This document shows, in pieces, positions 37,609 through 50,681 of a DNA stretch of 64,000 bases. How positions within the stretch are numbered: position 1 is the stretch's first letter; each line of letters begins with the position of its first letter. A program made the position numbers and the translations under genes. This DNA is from Aphidius gifuensis. Taxonomy: Eukaryota > Arthropoda > Insecta > Hymenoptera > Braconidae. The notes beneath the pieces were generated by a model. It searched no databases, was not told the origin of the DNA, and saw only the letters and a list, made by a program, of their open reading frames with translations. The DNA lies in the NCBI RefSeq assembly GCF_014905175.1, contig NC_057789.1, positions 1 through 64,000 on the forward strand, in the 5' to 3' direction.

Positions 37609-40062
37609 CAAAATCAAATTGATAATCATCATCATCATCATCAATATGATACTAAAAAAAGATTATTAGCAAGATGTTATTTAAAATTAGGACAATGGTT
37701 AGAATCACTTGAGGGTATTAATGATAATTCAATACCAGCAGTATTATCATATTATTCAGCAGCAACTGAACATGATCCAACATGGTACAAAGCATGGCAT
37801 GCATTTGCATATACAAATTTTGAAAGTGTATTATTTTATAAACATAAACAATCATCATTGTCAACTGGTGGTGATGGATTAATAATTGAAAATAATAATA
37901 ACAACAGCAATTCATCATCACAATATATATCAAAATTTACTGTACCAGCTGTTGATGGTTTTTTTAAATCAATAAATTTATCACATGGTAATTCATTACA
38001 AGATACATTACGTTTATTAACACTTTGGTTTGATTATGGACAATGGCCAGAAGTATATGATGCAATTGTTGAGGGTATACGTCTTATTGAAATAAATACA
38101 TGGCTACAAGTTATACCACAATTAATTGCTAGAATTGATACACCACGTTTACTTGTTGGTCGTTGTATACATCATTTATTAATTGATATTGGTAAATCAC
38201 ATCCACAAGCACTTGTTTATCCATTAACTGTTGCATCAAAAAGTGCATCACAAGCACGTAAAACAGCAGCAAATAAAATATTAAAAAATATGTGTGATCA
38301 TAGTCCAACACTTGTACAACAAGCAATAATGGCTAGTGATGAATTAATTAGAGTTGCAATATTATGGCATGAACAATGGCATGAGGGTCTTGAAGAATCA
38401 AGTAGATTATATTTTAGTGAAAGAAATGTTAATGGTATGTTTGAAAAATTAGAACCATTACATGCAATGCTTGAACGTGGTCCACAAACATTAAAAGAAA
38501 CATCATTTCATCAAGCATATTCACGTGATTTAATGGATGCACATGAATGGTGTCAACGTTATAAATTATCTGGTAATGTTAGAGATTTAAATCAAGCATG
38601 GGATTTATATTATCATGTATTTCGTAGAATATCAAGACAATTACCACAATTAACAAGTCTTGAGCTACAATATGTTAGTCCAAAGTTAATGTTATGTCGT
38701 GATTTAGAACTTGCTGTACCTGGTAGTTATTTTCCTGGTCAACCAATTATTAGAATTTCAAATATACACAGTTCATTACAAGTTATAACAAGCAAACAAA
38801 GACCAAGAAAATTATGTATCAAAGGTAGTAATGGTAAAGATTACATGTTTTTATTAAAAGGACATGAAGATTTACGTCAAGATGAACGTGTTATGCAATT
38901 ATTTGGTCTTGTTAATACTCTATTAATACATGATCCAAATACATTTAGAAGAAATTTAACAATACAACGTTATGCTGTTATTCCATTATCAACAAATAGT
39001 GGTTTAATTGGTTGGGTACCACATTGTGATACATTACATACATTAATACGTGATTATCGTGAAAAAAAGAAAATATTATTAAATATTGAACATCGTATTA
39101 TGTTACGTATGGCACCAGATTATGAGCATTTAATGTTGATGCAAAAAGTTGAAGTATTTGAACATGCACTTGAGCATACACATGGTGATGATTTATCAAG
39201 ATTATTATGGTTAAAATCACCATCATCAGAAGCATGGTTTGATCGTAGAACTAATTTTACACGTTCACTTGCTGTTATGTCAATGGTTGGTTATATATTG
39301 GGTCTTGGTGATAGACATCCATCAAATTTAATGCTTGATCGTTTAAATGGTAAAATATTACATATTGATTTTGGTGATTGTTTTGAAGTTGCAATGACTA
39401 GAGAAAAATTTCCAGAAAAAATACCATTTAGATTAACGAGAATGTTAATAAATGCCATGGAAGTTACTGGTATTGAAGGTACATATAGAAGAACATGTGA
39501 ATCAGTTATGCATGTACTTAGAAGAAATAAAGATAGTTTAATGGCTGTACTTGAAGCATTTGTATATGATCCATTATTAAATTGGAGATTAATGGATAAT
39601 AATAATACAATAATAATAAATAGCAGCAACAACAACAACAACAATAATAATGCAAATAATAATACAAATAATAATACAAATAATAATATTACTACACCAA
39701 AAAGTAAAAAACCAGATGTTGTTGCTACTGTTGATGCTACTGTTGCTGCTGTTGCTGCTACAACCACTACCACTAGTAGTGATAATCAAGAACATGGTGG
39801 TGATTCATTAGATGTTATTGGTTCAACATTACCAAAAAAAGGAATAATACCATGTAGTATGGAAAATTGTGGTGATCAACCAGAGGCATTAAATAAAAAA
39901 GCACTAACTGTTGTTACAAGAGTCAGAGAAAAATTAACTGGTAGAGATTTTTCAAATGATGAATCTTTAAGTGTACAACGACAAGTACAATTACTCATTC
40001 AACAAGCAACAAATAATGAAAATCTTTGTCAATGTTACATTGGATGGTGTCCATTTTGGTAA
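31720..40062 (+). CDS. Tor: TOR serine/threonine protein kinase, single exon
   Basis: One uninterrupted frame of 2780 residues (human mTOR 2549). N-terminal HEAT repeats start with VQQFVQRLKSRNEDVRNKAA; the FAT region spans about 1460-2150; the FRB segment (LWHEQWHEGLEESSRLYF) is at about 2213-2307; the kinase domain has LKGHEDLRQDERVMQLFGL, the catalytic GLGDRHPSNLML near 2527 and IDFGDCF near 2550; and the FATC ends exactly in CYIGWCPFW. TOR is the core of TORC1/TORC2, controlling growth, translation and autophagy. Extra length comes from low-complexity inserts: Ser/Thr/Ala/Gly at about 450-490 and 580-690, Ser near 1030, Asn at about 1361-1400, Ser/Thr repeats near 1628, and an Asn/Ala/Thr insert of roughly 60 residues between kinase and FATC. 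Key motifs are intact. The lack of introns is odd for this gene. Confidence 0.98.
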
Positions 40063-40292
40063 TTTTCGTAATTTCTATAAGTTTGTTAAGACACAATTAA
40101 TTGTATATATTATTTGTTTATACATATTATTAAAAATATATTAATTTTTTTTTTTTTCCAATCAATTATCATATTTGCAGTACTACTTTTATTTTTTTTA
40201 CAAGTCAATTATGTATAAGTATATGTATGTACCAATAATAAAACAGCTTTAATATGTCTCTATAATATATGTAATATAAATTTGATTTAATA

Positions 40293-40786
40293 TTAAAAAT
40301 GAAATGCCAATGGTAAAAGTTCATTGACAGATGTTTTAAATACTTTTTCCATACTTGGTGTTGTCAAATAAATAGGCATATCACCAAATTCAAATAATGC
40401 CTGTCGACACATACCACATGGTGATGTTATTTTATTATCAACACAATCAGCAACAACTGATAATGCTATAAATTTTTTTTTTCCCTCAATAATTGCTGTT
40501 GATAGAGCACTTCTTTCAGCACATGTACCAACTGGATATGATGAATTTTCAATATTACAACCACGTACAATTGTACCATCTTGACAACGTAATGCAGCAC
40601 CAACTTTAAATTTACTATATGGTGAATATGACATTTCACGTGCATTTTTACTTTCACGAATTAATTCTTGTACATCTTGATCTGTAAATTTATTTATAAA
40701 TAATAATAATAATAATAATAATATCAATAGTAATATAATAATATAATTTAATTACCAAGAGTATTAAATTCAATTGAATTGAACAT
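40293..40786 (-). CDS. cytidine deaminase
   Basis: Exons 40786-40756 (MFNSIEFNTL) and 40681-40293 join in phase 1 for 139 residues, the normal size of homotetrameric cytidine deaminase. The zinc site is complete: GTCAERSAL (C-A-E, with the catalytic Glu) and SPCGMCRQ (P-C-x2-C). NAREMSYSPYSKFKVGAAL and GCNIENSSYPVG are the substrate-binding words of the family. It converts cytidine and deoxycytidine to uridine and deoxyuridine in pyrimidine salvage. The gene faces TOR tail to tail with about 230 bases between stop codons. The start is the first ATG in a good exon; an upstream start is possible but not needed. Confidence 0.95.
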
Positions 40787-41784
40787 ATTGATGTTAGTGT
40801 TGATGCTGCTGCCACAAATACATAAATGATGATGATGGCAATTATTATTTAAATTTAATTTCTATTTGTTTTATGTTTTTTTTATCTTTTATTTGTTTGT
40901 TACGTATTATAATCATATATTTCATTTATTTATTATTTCAATGTGATAGAGTTGAAATAATTATTGAGCGCATGCTTTTTCTTGACTTTATTTTCATCAA
41001 TTTTTCTATATGTACATGTATTGAGTCTGGAAATAATGATGATAATAATAGCAACAACATCATCAACAACAAAAAATATAAATAGATACAACAAATTGAA
41101 TGAAACTTTCTAAACACATTTCACCAATCAACATAAATTTATAAACAAGAGATTTTTAGATATACCTATTAAATTTTACGTTGATTCTTGAATCTATGAC
41201 ATATTTATTATGCATTTATGTATATCCAACAAACTGCAATGGTTAATAATAATAAATACAATAAAATTGCAGTGCAAGTACATAGAAAAGGAAGAAAAAG
41301 AGAAAAAGAGAAAAAGAAAGTCAAGTAAAATTTTAGAAAAAATTCACTGATTTGTATTGGGAGCACATATAAACGAGAAGGTACATAATATTTATTTTCA
41401 CGTTTGTAATAAATACATAAATAAATAAATACCTTCACTTGGTTATATACTCTTAATACTTGATTCTAGTTTTCTCAATCAGAATGCATTTGCCATTTAC
41501 ATTAATTATGTCAAATAAATTTAATAATAATAGTAAATAAAAATAAAAGAAAAAACAAAGACAATGAGAGAAATTAGCCAATGAGACAAGATGATACATA
41601 ATTTTTTGTTTTTAAAATAATAATAATAATAATAATAATAATAATTTATAAATAAGGAAAAGATTATTTAGGATTTTTTTTTTTTAAATATTTTTTTTTC
41701 AAAATGATTTTTTAGTAATTAAAAAACTGGACCTATACCTATACTCATAAAGTTTGTGTGATTGAAAAATAAAAATCTTAAAAT
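40787..41784. promoter_or_regulatory. divergent promoter region, cytidine deaminase (-) / CEP57-like (+)
   Basis: About 1 kb of AT-rich sequence. Includes GATGATGATGG and GTTGATGCTGCTGCC just upstream of the deaminase, a GAGCGCATGC word near 40966, an AAAGAGAAAAAG tract near 41285-41320, and an (AAT)n tract at 41617-41644. No other gene supported. Confidence 0.45.
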
Positions 41785-44181
41785 ATGGCTTTAACAAGTA
41801 CTCTAGTTGAACAACAACAAGGTAAATGATGAATAAAAAATTACAATATTATAAAAATAGTTAATTTACCTTTAAATTTACTATTTATTATAGCTAATGA
41901 CAAGGACATTCATCAAGAAAAATTAACAGGTTTTTTTATATTATATCAATATATTTTTAATTATTTTATTATTTTTATTTTTTTATTATTTCATTTAATT
42001 TAGCACTTCAAGAGTCAATTTCAAATGCAAATAAAAAAGCAGCTTTTTTAGAAAATAATTTTTATAATCTGAGAGAACAGTATAAAAATAGTGCTCGAAA
42101 ATATGATGACAATAATTTAATATTGAAATCATTTGGTTCTATTGATAATGATAATGAAACAGAACAAATAATTAAAACTCCAGAAGTATTTTTTTCACCA
42201 AGAAAAGATGATAGATATCATGATGCTGAGAATAATGATAATGATCACCTAAAATATAATCAACATGATGAAACTGGTAAATAATAATATCCATAATATC
42301 AATTATTATTATTATTATATTAATTGTTTCAACATTTTTTTTTTTTTTAGAAGAAAGTCCAACTTATACAGCACGATCATTTAGAATTAAATCAAATGAT
42401 TATTTTGATGAATCCAGTCAATCTGACTATGACAATAACAATGACGATGAGAAAATGATAAAAATAAATAAAAAAATTAATCAGCACTATGAAAATAATA
42501 ACTGGTTACCAAATTTATGGAATGAAAAATCAGTGGAACAAGCTGAATTCGTAAATTACAATGTCAGTGAAATGATGTTGACTAAATTGGCAAGTTCTCG
42601 TAAAACAATAATTTCCAGTAGAAAAAATAAATCATTATCAAAGTCACATTTTAATAATAAAAAGCATAAAGTGAGTGCTCGAAAAGATTATGAAAATAAT
42701 TCTGTTAAAGTTAAAAAAGTCAAACTAAGAAAAACAAACAAAAGAGTTAAACAAACAGCATCTAAAAGTACAACAGCAAGTGTTAAACACATGAATATTT
42801 TACCAGAAGGAAAACATTTACGAAAACACTCAAATCGACGAGGTAAATATATAAATACAAATTCAATATTATTATATATTAATATTATTATTTAATAGGC
42901 AAACGATTAAAAATTAATAAAATTGAAACACCAAAACAAGTTGATGATGAAAAAGAAACAAATAAAATTATAGAAATAATTGAGACAAATGAAAATAAAA
43001 AAGAAATTGTTGAATTATTTAGTAATACTGCAGCTAAAAGTGATCAGAGTTTGTCAGCCACATCAAGTGATACAAAATTTAAATTAAATATAGTAAAATC
43101 TCCTCTTCGAATGGTTGATAAAAAAATTAAAAAATCAATTAAAAATCAAAATATTATTGAGGAAAAAAATGATAATTTAATAAAACCAGATGGTGACACT
43201 ACTACTACTACTACTTTGTCTAGGTAAATCAAATTTTTATTTAATTTTTTATATTTATTTAAATAAAATAAATAGTAATGTTGATATTTTTTATAGAAAA
43301 AAAGAAAATGAAATAAAATTACCAACAGCAACATGTAATTTTTCTTGTGATAATCAATCATTAGCATCACCAACTTATCAACGTCCAACAATAGCATCAC
43401 AACAAAAACGTAAAAATAGATGTTACTATGGAAGATATAGCTATCAATACATACCATTTGTTGTTGGAACATCAATTAATAGAACTCATAATATTGGTTT
43501 AAATATACAGCTTGCAATGAGTCTAATGAAGGCACGACATACAAATGAGCCAGCAGATATTCGACCAATGTTGATTAAAAAATTTAGACGTGGTCTCAAT
43601 CCAGCATACAATCTTAAAGATAATTTTATTAAACTTGAAGAAAATTTTAAAGAAACAAATATTGAACTGACTCAGAGTCAAATTTTGCAACAAACTCAAC
43701 AACAACTAAATAAAGAAACTCAAAATAGAAATAATATTGATATGAATGACATTCGAAATATTATGATTGAATTACATAATAATTTTGAAAAATTGCAATT
43801 GCAAGTATATTTTTAATATTTATTATTTTATTTTTAAACAATATTTATATATTATTATTATTATAGAAAACAAGAAAAATTACAAGATGAAGCTGAAAAA
43901 TCAACAGATAAAAAAAAAATTGATGCCGAATTGAAAAAACTTGAAATTGAATTAACAATAAAAGAAAAAGAAATAAATCAAGTTGTTGCTTTATATCACG
44001 AGGTAATTTAATTAATATAATAATAAAAATATTTAAAAAATTTGTATTATTTATTTTATTATTTTAGATTAAAAAAACAACAACAGTAAATGAAAATTCA
44101 AGGACTGCTTCAACTTCAACACGCTTGACTGCACTTTTACGTAAAATACAATCATTTCAACAACAATTAATATCTTTGTAA
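41785..44181 (+). CDS. CEP57-like centrosomal coiled-coil protein (one-base frame conflict)
   Basis: Exons 41785-41821, 41894-41929, 42004-42276, 42351-42842, 42899-43223, 43297-43804, 43867-44002 and 44068-44181. An N-terminal coiled coil (ALQESISNANKKAAFLENNF) is followed by a long disordered K/N/S-rich middle, then YIPFVVGTSINRTHNIGLNI and a C-terminal coiled coil (KIDAELKKLEIELTIKEKEI) ending in LLRKIQSFQQQL. The PFVxGTS...H.(V/I)G.N(V/I)Q motif followed by coiled coil is what I recall of the CEP57/CEP57L1 microtubule-binding half; CEP57 acts in pericentriolar material and spindle organisation. Phases agree except at the junction of exons 6 and 7: exon 6 ends in phase 0 at the only GT available (43805), but exon 7 is open only if two bases are supplied. 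One A too many in the A4 run at 43867 would explain it. Confidence 0.6.
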
Positions 44182-44892
44182 AATTATTGTTGTTATTATT
44201 ATTATTTTTTTTATAATTAATCAAATTAAATACAAGAAATAAATACAAATATAATGTTTACATTTTATTACTTTTTCTACCAACAACACATTGTTGTTGC
44301 AAAATTTTAATTTTCTATTTATGATTTATATATTTTATATGTTTATTCATTTTATATATCATTTTGCAGTCCATTCATATGTAATTCTCCAAATGCAAAT
44401 TCGACAAATAAAATTATCATCATCAGTTTTTATCTTTATAGTATGTAATATGATTCCTTGCAATTTGACTCGAGACAAATACATTAAATTCAATCAGCAT
44501 GAAATATTCTTTATAATAATAATAATTACATTTTGTTCAATTTATTTTTGGCAATTGAAATAAATAAAAATAAAAATAAAATTAATAAAATTAAATGTAG
44601 GTATAATGTTTATATGACATTTATATATTTTAGTTATTTATTTATTTATTTATATTTGACATAAAATAGAGCTATTTGCAGTTTATCACAGACTAAAAAT
44701 AAGGTCATGCTCATGATTATATATTATGTATTAAAAGAAAAAAAAACTTGACGCTGATTCATCTGATAAACTTGAACAATTTATTATTTTTAATCAACAT
44801 TTTTCCATAAGATTATAAATAAATATTTATTATTCATTAATAATGTTAGTAAAATGTAAGTAAAATAAAAAAATAAATAAATAACAATTTGG
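44182..44892. other. intergenic region between convergent genes
   Basis: 3' ends of the CEP57-like gene (+) and the FAM13-like gene (-) meet here. AAGAAATAAATAC at 44235 is a plausible polyadenylation region for the former. A 90-codon open frame at 44291-44563 is hydrophobic, AT-driven and unsupported. Nothing else seen. Confidence 0.55.
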
Positions 44893-47800
44893 TCAACCAT
44901 TTTTAGCAATCAATGCTTCAATTAAACGTAATTTACCCTTTGTTTGTTTATAAGATTCATAAATAATTTGTATTTGTTTACCTCTGTCATCTTTTTGCAT
45001 TTTTCTACCAGTTTTTAGCTCAAATTCCATTTCAAATTCTTTTAATGATCTTCTTAAACGTTTTTTTTCTTCTCTTATTATAATTTTTTGTGCAATTAAA
45101 TCATCATATGGCATTGAGTGTAAAATTTCACTTGTTCCACTAGTAACAACAACAGCAGCAATACCACGACTTTCTTCACTACTACTCTGTTGACTATCAC
45201 TATCTGTTGTAAATAATGATGATGAATCAATACAATCATTTAGGGTAACTTGTTGTTGTTGTTGTTTATTTTCATCATTTATTACTAATGATGATGATGA
45301 TGATGATGTAAAATCCATTGCCTCATGTTCAAGTATTGTTGCCAATTCAGATATACTATCTTTGTGTTTACTTGAACTAGCACGAATTAATAATCTTTTT
45401 AATGTTCTATATCTATCATAAAGTGGACGAACAACAATACGATCTTCTTTTGATACTGCTCTACCAAAAATACTCTCAATTTGTAATAATGCTTTTTGTA
45501 ATGATGTTTTTTCATCTAATAATTCATCATAATTATATTCTTCAATATTTTTATTTCTATTTAATTTTAAGCGTTTATCTGTTAATTTTTTTTCCATATC
45601 TTTAACCATTTCTTCCATCAATAATGCATTTGATTTTTCACTACCATTATTATTATTATTATTATTATTTTTTAATTTACATTGTAATGATAAATTATCA
45701 ATTTTATTTATTTTATTATTATTATTATGAAATATATTTGTATTTATTGAATCTTCTTTTAATAATTTATGTTCTTTACGTAATTTATTTAATTCAACAA
45801 GTAATTTTTTAATATCACGATTATTCATTTTATCTGAATGACTTGGACGATAGCCATTCATTTCTTCAAATTGTTCTTCATATTTTTTTATTTTTTTCTT
45901 TAAGCCATTTATTTTTTTTGTTAAATTTTTCAACTCAATATCTGTTGTTGTTGTTGTTGTAATTTTTTTAATTATTTGTGATGGTGGTGGTGGTGGTGGT
46001 GGTGGTAGTAATGGTAATGGTGGTATTGTTGTTAAATTAAATAATTCTGAATCATCATCGTCGTCTTCGTAATTGTCATTTTCATCATTATAAAATCTTC
46101 TTGTTGAAAGTAATTGAGAATTTCTTGGTGATAATGTTGTATTAATATGATATGTTGAATTTTCATTGTTTTTTTCTTCATTATTAATAATATTTAAATT
46201 TTCATTGGTAAGATGTTGATAATGCCAATTTGTTATTTCTGGATCATTTGGATCTTCATCACTTGCTCGAGCAAGTGCACGAGCTGGTGATGGTGATCTA
46301 CTGGGTCCACTATTTAACATTTCTAAAAAACTTTGACTAGTTGCTGATGCTGCTGCTGCTGCTGCTGTTGTTGATTGATTATTTTTTGATGATGATTCGA
46401 AATAAAATGATTCATCAGTTTTATTATTATTATCATTTTCTTTACTTTGATCATCATCATCATTATTATTATTATTATTATTTTGACAAAGTTTAATTTT
46501 TCTTCTACGTGCTTGACGACGTCCACGTGGTATTATACTTCGACTAAATCTTTCAGTACAACGTAAATTTTCAACATCAAATTCTTGACGTTCTGTTGTT
46601 ATTATTTGATGACATGGTGATGGTAAAGCTGCTTGTGTTACTGCTGCTGCTGGTGGTGGTACTGGTGAAATATTTGTTGATCGTTCATGAAGAGGTAGAC
46701 CTCCACAACGCTATATTAATATATCAATTCAATTAATTATTAAATATTTACTCAATAATTGTTGGTATATTAAAAAATAATATTTTGTGACTTACAACTC
46801 CGTGACCCATCTCTTGGCCAATTGATTGTAAAATATGTAAACGACGATAAGTTTTAAAATCCTCGTGGCTGCTTACTCTTCTTATTGATTTATTTGATTC
46901 TTTAGTTGAATTAACTAAAATTCTTTCTTCACTATTACTTCTTATCAATTTATTTTCTTGACAACAATTTTCACAATTATTATCTTTTCTTTTACGCGGT
47001 TTCAGCGCGAAAAGTATATCTTTATTATTATCCTTGGTAATTGTTATTAGGCTAGTAGAATTGTCGCTCGAATCTCTGAAACTAAAAATAAATTAAAAAA
47101 ATTAATTTATAAATATATATTTATTTATACGTCATTGTCTCGTGATTTTAATTAATTATATTATGCACTTGAACGTTTATTTCCGTATAAGTATATATTA
47201 ATTATCCATGGCAAATAATATTTAAAAAATATTCAAGGATATTATACCAATATTAATAGTTTTTCTCTCTCGAAATTTTCAATAAATGAATGAAAAATAA
47301 AATAAAATAATAACAAATTGTCAGTATTGCTCATCATCACCATGATAATGATCATCCAGTAGTTTTCCTCTATCATCAATCATCTCTCTCTCTTTCTCTT
47401 TTTCTCTCTCACACACACGCAATCACAAAAAAAAAAAAAAAAAAAAAAAAAAGAGTATGTAGGTATATCAAGTAAACTTTAAACTTAAAATTTTAATAAT
47501 ACTCACATAAGTAAATAAATAGTGATATAATAAGAGAATGCCTTGTATATTAATTAATATCTATGTAATCATAAATATAAATTTTGTTTTCCAATGGCTC
47601 TTGACTGAGATGAACAACAACTTTAATGTATTTCGATGATACATTTATCAAACTGTCTTGTTTATTCTTTCTTTTTATTTAATTTAATTTTAATAAAAAA
47701 AATTAACACTATTAATTGGCCAAATTTATTTTTTCATAATTGTACTTATATCAAATGATGGATATATATGTAATGCAGCATTGAGATTCTCGACAAAGCA

Positions 47801-50681
47801 ACTGTATGTACTATGTAGTAAACCGTGGTACATAAACTGTTTCGGATTTCGGTTCGACGCCGGTCACGACTGACGACTCTATGTACTATGTAGCTTGTAT
47901 ATATATATGTACATTGTACAAATATAGGTATACATATATCCGTATATCCGCGTATATTATATATATATAATTATATTATTTACGTACTTTTACAATATCC
48001 CCTACTACAAGTTTACTTGTAAAATTTTCACATTTTATTTTTCAATCGTCTAAACTTGCAATGGTACTATAATTTATTATTATTGTTATGAAATTCTCCA
48101 AATAAAAATCTTCCGGGGTATAAAAAAATAGTCAAAATATATTTCAAACTATTTCGAATCGAATTCCATAATCCATACGAGACTTGCGAAATTGTGACTA
48201 TATACCTATCATATATTAAATATTTTGTATATTGTAAGTATATCGCATGACAATATTGTTCGAATTGGCAAGCATAATACTACTCAAGTGTCACTTTTAA
48301 TATTTATTTGCCATTATAATTATTTTATTCTTTTTAAATTAATTTATCGATTTAATATTTTTACTACTTTCACTGGTAAGTGTATGTGTGTGCATATTTC
48401 GCTCACGTGATGATAATGATGATATTATAAATAATCGTTCTTTTTTAAATAAAAGATTAATATTTAAAAAAAAAAAAAAAAGAAAAATTTTTTAGTTGCA
48501 TTGAAATATTGATAGTTAATAATTGACAGTACATCCACGTAAATTGCAACCAGGGCCGGCCTATTCAAGGATTGACCCTGTAAATTTTCAACACACACAA
48601 TATACCTACATTAATTCTTATATTTTATTTTATGTTTGTCATTTATGGGTACTTGAAAATTTCTTGAAAAGTTGATTATTTTAATTTTTCAATATACATG
48701 TATTTAATATTTGAAATGTCGTGTCAAAGCAAGGCTAATGTAATATTCATGATCATTGACCAAATAATTAGCTGATGATGATGATTTTTATTTTTTTTTA
48801 AATTTTATATATATTATTTCTATATCTATTTTATTAATATGTATGTATATTATTATTTATTATCCTTTCTATATAGTTGATTGAATAATCTACAAGGCAA
48901 ACTAGTTGCATTTAAATTTTATAACGAAAATAAAAAAAAAAAAAAACCATGGCCATTTATTTAGATGGAATATTATGCAGTTGATTGAGCCTAATTTATC
49001 TGATGATTGTAATATACCAGCTAGTATATTACAAAATACAAAAATCATGATAAATGATAATATATAAATATATAATATATAATATGTAAACTTGACATTG
49101 TGTGAATTGAATATATTTTTAGCGATAAGTAGCTAGAAATAAAAATAAACATTCCACACTATACATGTACATATAATGAAACTATAAGTTTTAAGGAAGT
49201 GGAATATTTTTTTTTTCTTTCATTACTAAATATTTAAAAAAAAAAAAAAATATACAATGTGCGCGTATTAATTTTTTAATATATACCTCAAGCCATGAAT
49301 TTTACAAAAATAACAAGTTTTAAATTTAAAATATGTATAATTATTGTTATTATTAAAATATAAAGATGAAGTTGGTTCAAAAAAATTATTATTTACACGC
49401 GTTTATTCAGCTCGATCAACAAAATAACATGAGCCAAAATAACACACAATTTTACAATATATATAAAAATATAAATAAATATATATTTTTTAGATAAACA
49501 GTTAAAGTTAATTTCAAGTTGAAAATATCTACGTCATGCCAAATTGCGTCACAAGAAAGAGTTCTTTAAACTCGTAAATTCATTTATTTTTGTTGTTTAT
49601 TAATATTGTCAATATGAAAATTAAATTTATTATTAATACATACATGGAATTTGGTGTTTTAAATAGTCTGGATGTTTCATTGAGAATATCTCGGAGAAGT
49701 GTTGTTGCTGGTGGTACATGGGGTAATACAACTGGTGCAAATACACCACAAACACCACATTCTCGTCCATGACGTGATTCATATTTGCTCAAATAAATTA
49801 TTAAATAACTCAATAATTTATAATGACATGTTGGCAAACTTTGTAGCAATTGATTTGTCAATTCTATCCATGCTTCATGATTATTTTCAAATTCTTCTAA
49901 AAAATAAATAAATATTCAAGTTTACCTCTTTATGTAAATTCATTGAAAAATTAAAATGAAAAAAATATATTATCATTTAATTTTTCAATAAAATCATTCA
50001 TTTATACATATGTCAATGAGTAATAATAATATTTAAATGTTTTGACAAACATAGGTAATAGTAAATACTTACGAGAATGAATATGTACAAGTCGTGCAAC
50101 CATTGATGATGGTACAAGTGGTTGTGGTAATTCTTTAAAATATTGTCGTAATAATGTTGCTGCTGTTGATGGACAAGCAGCACCCTCAAGATCAGCATCA
50201 CCACGTCTTTCAAATGAATTACGTAATTTTTCAGTTAATCTTGGATTACCACCAGATAATCGAAACAATGTTGGATTATTAAATGCATTATTTTCAATAT
50301 AATTACACAGTCTATATACGACATATGGTATACCAGTGTCATTGTACGATTCAACATCTTCAATATTAACACCAAAAAAACGTTTTATATTTTCACGATT
50401 ACCACGACCAAGTAGTAATGAACCAGTTAAAACACGTTTAACTCTTGAAAATTTTGATTCATCCTGCAATTTTTTAAATATCATTAATAATAATAATAAT
50501 AATAATAAAAATAAATAAATAATATCATTACTTTTTCATTGTTTTTTTGTCCACGTATTATTATTGTATTTGTCGATGTAGATGATGTTGATGTTGATGT
50601 TGATATTTGTTGTGGAATCTGATTTTTATTTTGTTGATTCTCTTGAAGAGAATCCTGTTGCTGGACTCGTTTCATTCCCAT
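44893..50681 (-). CDS. FAM13-family protein with RhoGAP domain
   Basis: Exons 50681-50532, 50463-50073, 49896-49644, 47081-46796 and 46710-44893 join in frame to 965 residues. The RhoGAP domain covers exons 2-3 (about residues 75-260): FFGVNIEDVESYNDTGIPYV, NPTLFRLSGGNPRLTEKLR with the expected arginine finger in FRLSG, LLRQYFKELPQPLVPSSM, and CGVFAPVVLPHVPP. The C-terminal half has basic, Ser/Asn-rich and Pro-rich tracts and the conserved FAM13 helices (KKYEEQFEEMNGYRPSHSDK, SLQKALLQIESIFGRAVSKE, KEFEMEFELKTGRKMQKDDR). FAM13A/B proteins link RhoA regulation and Wnt/beta-catenin signalling in vertebrates. A 2.56-kb intron separates the RhoGAP part from the FAM13 helices, as if a shorter isoform could start inside it. 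A non-coding leader exon ends at 50785. Confidence 0.88.
47805..47893. mobile_element. possible truncated SINE with 14-bp flanking repeats
   Basis: TATGTACTATGTAG at 47805-47818 is repeated exactly at 47880-47893. The 61 bases between are GC-rich for this region and contain GTTCGACGC (47852-47860), which fits the Pol III B-box consensus, and TGGTACATAAAC (47826), a weak A-box. Flanking repeats of 14 bases are typical target-site duplications of LINE-mobilised short elements. Too short and too weak for a tRNA gene. Confidence 0.35.
48551..48580. mobile_element. hAT-type terminal repeat relic
   Basis: CAGGGCCGGCC starts this segment and CCCTG ends it 30 bases later. CAGGGCCGGCC is a common start of hAT-superfamily DNA transposon ends. 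Only the terminal words remain and no 8-bp target duplication is visible, so it is at most a relic. Confidence 0.25.

Larger units (their letters stand above)
47082..49643 (-). other. 2.56-kb intron of the FAM13-like gene
   Basis: By far the longest intron of this gene; the others are below 300 bases. It contains TC-rich and CA-rich tracts (47384-47421), a GC-richer island flanked by 14-bp direct repeats (47805-47893), a CAGGGCCGGCC fragment (48551), and otherwise AT-rich sequence. No coding exon could be supported. It is a reasonable place for an internal promoter of a RhoGAP-less isoform, as in vertebrate FAM13 genes, but no first exon was identified. Confidence 0.5.

Noticed and set aside
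44291..44563. 90-codon hydrophobic frame
   Set aside because: Between convergent genes, AT-driven composition, no recognisable feature.
47841..47875. tRNA gene
   Set aside because: Only a B-box-like word; no acceptor, D or anticodon stems can be drawn.
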